From Teichococcus aestuarii (GTDB lineage: Bacteria; Pseudomonadota; Alphaproteobacteria; Acetobacterales; Acetobacteraceae), in contig NZ_PDOA01000013.1 in NCBI RefSeq assembly GCF_003116135.1, positions 40,058-104,057 of the forward strand: a stretch of DNA of 64,000 nucleotides, in the 5' to 3' direction. Under the pieces are notes generated by a model. That model had not been told where the DNA came from. It saw nothing but the letters and a program-made list of their open reading frames with translations, and did not search any database. The position numbers and the translations under genes are program-made. This document shows, piece by piece, positions 62,149-64,000 of the stretch (its first letter is position 1; each line of letters begins with the position of its first letter).

Positions 62149-62691
62149 TCAGTCTTTCCGTTGCCGCGCCTCGATCTCGTCCAGCACGGCTTCTGGCGCG
62201 ATGTCCTGCTGCACCTCCTTCAGTTCCGGGTCGGCCTGAGTGCGGATGTCCATGCGCCTGGCGATCTCGGCCACGAGTTCCGATAGCTTGGTCAGTTCAT
62301 GCTCCGCCAACAGGCTGATCTGAAGGTCCAGATCGGCCCGCTTGTCGGCTGCGGCGGCCATGCGGTTCTGGCTGATGAGCACAAAGGTGGAGAGAAAAAT
62401 GGCCTCGACCGAAGCCTCCATCGCCAGCACCACGAAGGACGGGTCGAATTTGGGCACGCCCGGCACCAGGCCAAGATTGACCAGGATCCAGGTGCCGTAG
62501 AAGGCCAGGTGGATGTAGACGAACGTCATGCTGCCGGTGAAACGGGTGATGGCCCCGGCAACCCGCTCCTCCCGGCTCGCCGATGCGGCCTCCTGGCGGC
62601 GCCGATCCTCCAGGACCTGGATGTTGCGCATGAGAGAAGTATTGAGGCCGACCGGCCTTGGCGGCGGCACCGTCGGTGTTGGTCCTGGCAT
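62149..62691 (-). CDS. DUF1003 membrane protein
   Basis: A 180-residue protein of the DUF1003 family: two membrane helices (about residues 58-77 and 87-107) with the typical sequence FTGSMTFVYIHLAFYGTWIL and KFDPSFVVLAMEASVEAIFL, followed by the conserved SQNRMAAAADKRADLDLQIS and a charged, probably coiled C-terminal part (LTKLSELVAEIARRMDIRTQ). Function is unknown. It forms a single-gene unit. Confidence 0.9.
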   Translation of the reverse strand: MPGPTPTVPPPRPVGLNTSLMRNIQVLEDRRRQEAASASREERVAGAITRFTGSMTFVYIHLAFYGTWILVNLGLVPGVPKFDPSFVVLAMEASVEAIFLSTFVLISQNRMAAAADKRADLDLQISLLAEHELTKLSELVAEIARRMDIRTQADPELKEVQQDIAPEAVLDEIEARQRKD

Positions 62692-63062
62692 TTCACGGGG
62701 GTCCTTCTTCGGAATCGCGCTGGGATGTCAGAAGAACCGGCGAGGAACCCTCCGGTTGGTAATTCTGTCCATCGCCGGCGAATTCGGCGCATGCAGGGCG
62801 GAGAATCCTCCCCGCGAGCTTGCGCCCTCGCTGCCTGGCAGAGGGCCTGCAAGCGCGCACGCCACTCGGATGGCGGAGGACCAAGGCACCTTCACCCATA
62901 TGCCCGCCGCCGAAGAACACCGGATCACGCGCGCATATCTCGTGGTTCAGGGGCTCCGCCCCGGAGGCCCGCCTCGCCCGGTTCAACAGGGCCATGGTTC
63001 CGCAGTGGCCATGGGTCGGCTCGGCATCAGCAAACCAGCTCGCGTAGGCGGCCTTTACCTCG
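62692..63062. other. Degraded intergenic region, no gene recognised
   Basis: About 370 bases upstream of the DUF1003 gene. One minus-strand frame is open for about 100 codons (62693-62995) but its sequence resembles no family and no ribosome binding site precedes it. The region borders broken transposase genes and is probably decayed sequence. The DUF1003 promoter should be at its left end. Confidence 0.45.
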
Positions 63063-63266
63063 TCATCCGCCCGCTGCCTTGCCGCCCTCGGCCATGCGCC
63101 GCCTCCAATCCAACAGCAGGCTGGGCGGAACCCCGTGCATCCGGGCCACGGCCAAGGCCGTCATGTCTGGCTCCATGGCGCCCTCAACCAGCCGGAGCTT
63201 CTGATCGGCATTGTGGCAGCATCGGCGCTCACGGCCGGTGAGGATTTGGACGCGAGGCGGGTCCAT
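63063..63266 (-). pseudogene. IS66-type TnpA (orfA) fragment
   Basis: The 67-residue frame begins MDPPRVQILTGRERRCCHNA and continues DQKLRLVEGAMEPDMTALAV, then ARMHGVPPSLLLDWRRRMAE, the start and helix-turn-helix of IS66-family TnpA proteins. It stops after about half the usual length and no tnpB or tnpC follows, so it is a remnant. It directly adjoins a fragment of a different transposase. Confidence 0.7.
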
Positions 63267-63299
63267 CGGCATAAGCGCGCGCCTAAGCACAGACTGAGG

Positions 63300-63459
63300 T
63301 CCTCGCCGCTATGCGCGGTGTCAGGTCGAACTGGGGCCAGTCCAACAGGACAGAAGATCTCGAAATCGACCACGGCCGGGAGGCGCTCCAGCGGATCGCC
63401 GGCTGCGGAAGGGCTGCATACCGCTCATCCGGGTCGAAGAGGCCGAGTTGCCCCGCCAT
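63300..63459 (-). pseudogene. IS5-family transposase N-terminal fragment with frameshift
   Basis: MAGQLGLFDPDERYAALPQP in one frame continues as AAGDPLERLPAVVDFEIFCP in another, the known N-terminus of IS5-type transposases (next expected part would be the GGRPP region). A frameshift near 63410 and the loss of everything after about residue 50 make it non-functional. Confidence 0.72.
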
Positions 63460-63465
63460 TGCCAC

Positions 63466-63892
63466 TGCCTCCGCTGACCAAGGCCAGTGAATCAGCCCGG
63501 CGCCCCAGCCGCGAGGTTGTCTGAGGCGTCCGAATGGCTGACACGGAACAGGGCCAATGATCCCCGCGAAATCTTGGTTGTCTCACCCGATCTCCATGCG
63601 GCCATTCATGCCAGCAATGGGGCCTCGGGCTGGCCCACTCCGGCCCTGGTCATCAGCGGGCAGAGGCTGCCTCCCAAGCTCAACCGCCATCTTCGGGCGC
63701 GGTGAGCGATGGAATGTCCATTTGGGAAATGCACCGTCAGTTTACAAAGGTCAGTAGATCCTGCCAGCCGATCATCCAACTCGGCCGGCTGTGCCGTTGA
63801 ATGAGAGGCACTTCAGTCTTTCAGTCCATTGTGGATCAAACGGAAGAAGGTACTGAACAATGCATCACGCCTCAGTGCCCGTTTGAGAATGG
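63466..63892. other. Region between transposase remnants, with a weak small frame
   Basis: A plus-strand frame from a GTG at 63487 to 63705 gives 72 residues including REILVVSPDLHAAIHASNGA. It matches no family I know, has only a modest third-position GC preference and no clear ribosome binding site, so I do not call it a gene. The remainder looks like relics around insertion sequences. Confidence 0.3.
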
Positions 63893-64000
63893 TCATGGGT
63901 GGGCGATGCGCCTGATGAGGAGCGCGCCCATGCCGACGTGGATCATGGCTTCGGAGACGTCGCAGCGGCGCTCGTAGTCGCGAACCAGGCGGCGCCAACG
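63893..64000 (-). pseudogene. IS5-family transposase C-terminal end, running off the window
   Basis: The last 35 codons before a TGA read RWRRLVRDYERRCDVSEAMI and HVGMGALLIRRIAHP, the usual end of an IS5-family (IS427-like) transposase. The frame is open to the window edge, so whether the full gene is intact cannot be decided here; it is listed as a pseudogene only because its neighbours are broken. Confidence 0.6.

Noticed and set aside
63487..63705. 72-codon plus-strand gene
   Set aside because: No family resemblance, modest coding bias and no ribosome binding site, in a region of transposon relics.

Overview
The window is a GC-rich bacterial chromosome segment with densely packed, mostly overlapping cistrons. 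Gene content (alternative complex III with a caa3-type oxidase, many orphan Bug-type solute-binding proteins, a CpaA-F style tad pilus locus, MbcA/RES toxin-antitoxin, DUF6525) points to an alphaproteobacterium, most likely Acetobacteraceae (Roseomonas-like). That placement is inferred from gene families, not from a marker gene. No tRNA, rRNA or CRISPR array was seen.

Layout. (1) 1-9129, minus strand: actABCDEF (alternative complex III), a small unknown membrane protein, a SCO copper chaperone, coxB with a fused cytochrome c domain, and the first 43 codons of ctaD. Together these move electrons from quinol to oxygen. (2) 9409-13327: a sulfonate/nitrate-type binding protein, a Bug binding protein and an FAH-family hydrolase, with a divergent GntR regulator. 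(3) 13503-18743: an RND efflux pump and its adaptor, divergent from a TetR regulator across a long palindromic operator. A cluster of nested hairpins lies between the two pump genes. (4) 18798-24426: homogentisate pathway genes hppD-hmgA-fahA plus a Bug protein, divergent from an Lrp/AsnC regulator. (5) 24490-25688: RES-domain toxin and MbcA/ParS-like antitoxin. (6) 25842-32149: a FadR-type regulator, three mandelate-racemase/enolase-superfamily genes, a 2-hydroxyacid dehydrogenase and a Bug protein, probably a sugar-acid or hydroxy-acid catabolic operon. An isolated HpxZ-like gene follows.

(7) 32783-43883: a tad/cpa type IVc pilus locus. flp-cpaA-cpaB-cpaC-cpaD-like-tadZ-tadA-tadB-tadC-tadD run leftward; tadG-like, tadE and tadF run rightward from the same divergent region. 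(8) 44309-55209: a six-gene, tightly overlapping minus-strand operon that is the most unusual part of the window. It encodes a 534-residue protein carrying four near-identical 53-residue repeats, two type I secretion ABC proteins whose nucleotide-binding domains have decayed in complementary ways, an HlyD adaptor, a receiver-HATPase response regulator and a 1034-residue hybrid histidine kinase with an Hpt domain. An IS3 remnant lies on its left and an IS5 remnant on its right. (9) 56509-64000: two overlapping GH13 glucosidases, a DUF6525 protein, an aldo/keto reductase and a DUF1003 membrane protein, then a stretch of broken IS66- and IS5-type transposases.

Most functional calls rest on recognised motifs and gene order. 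Exact substrates of binding proteins, the RND pump, enolase-superfamily enzymes and the secretion system cannot be read from the sequence alone.
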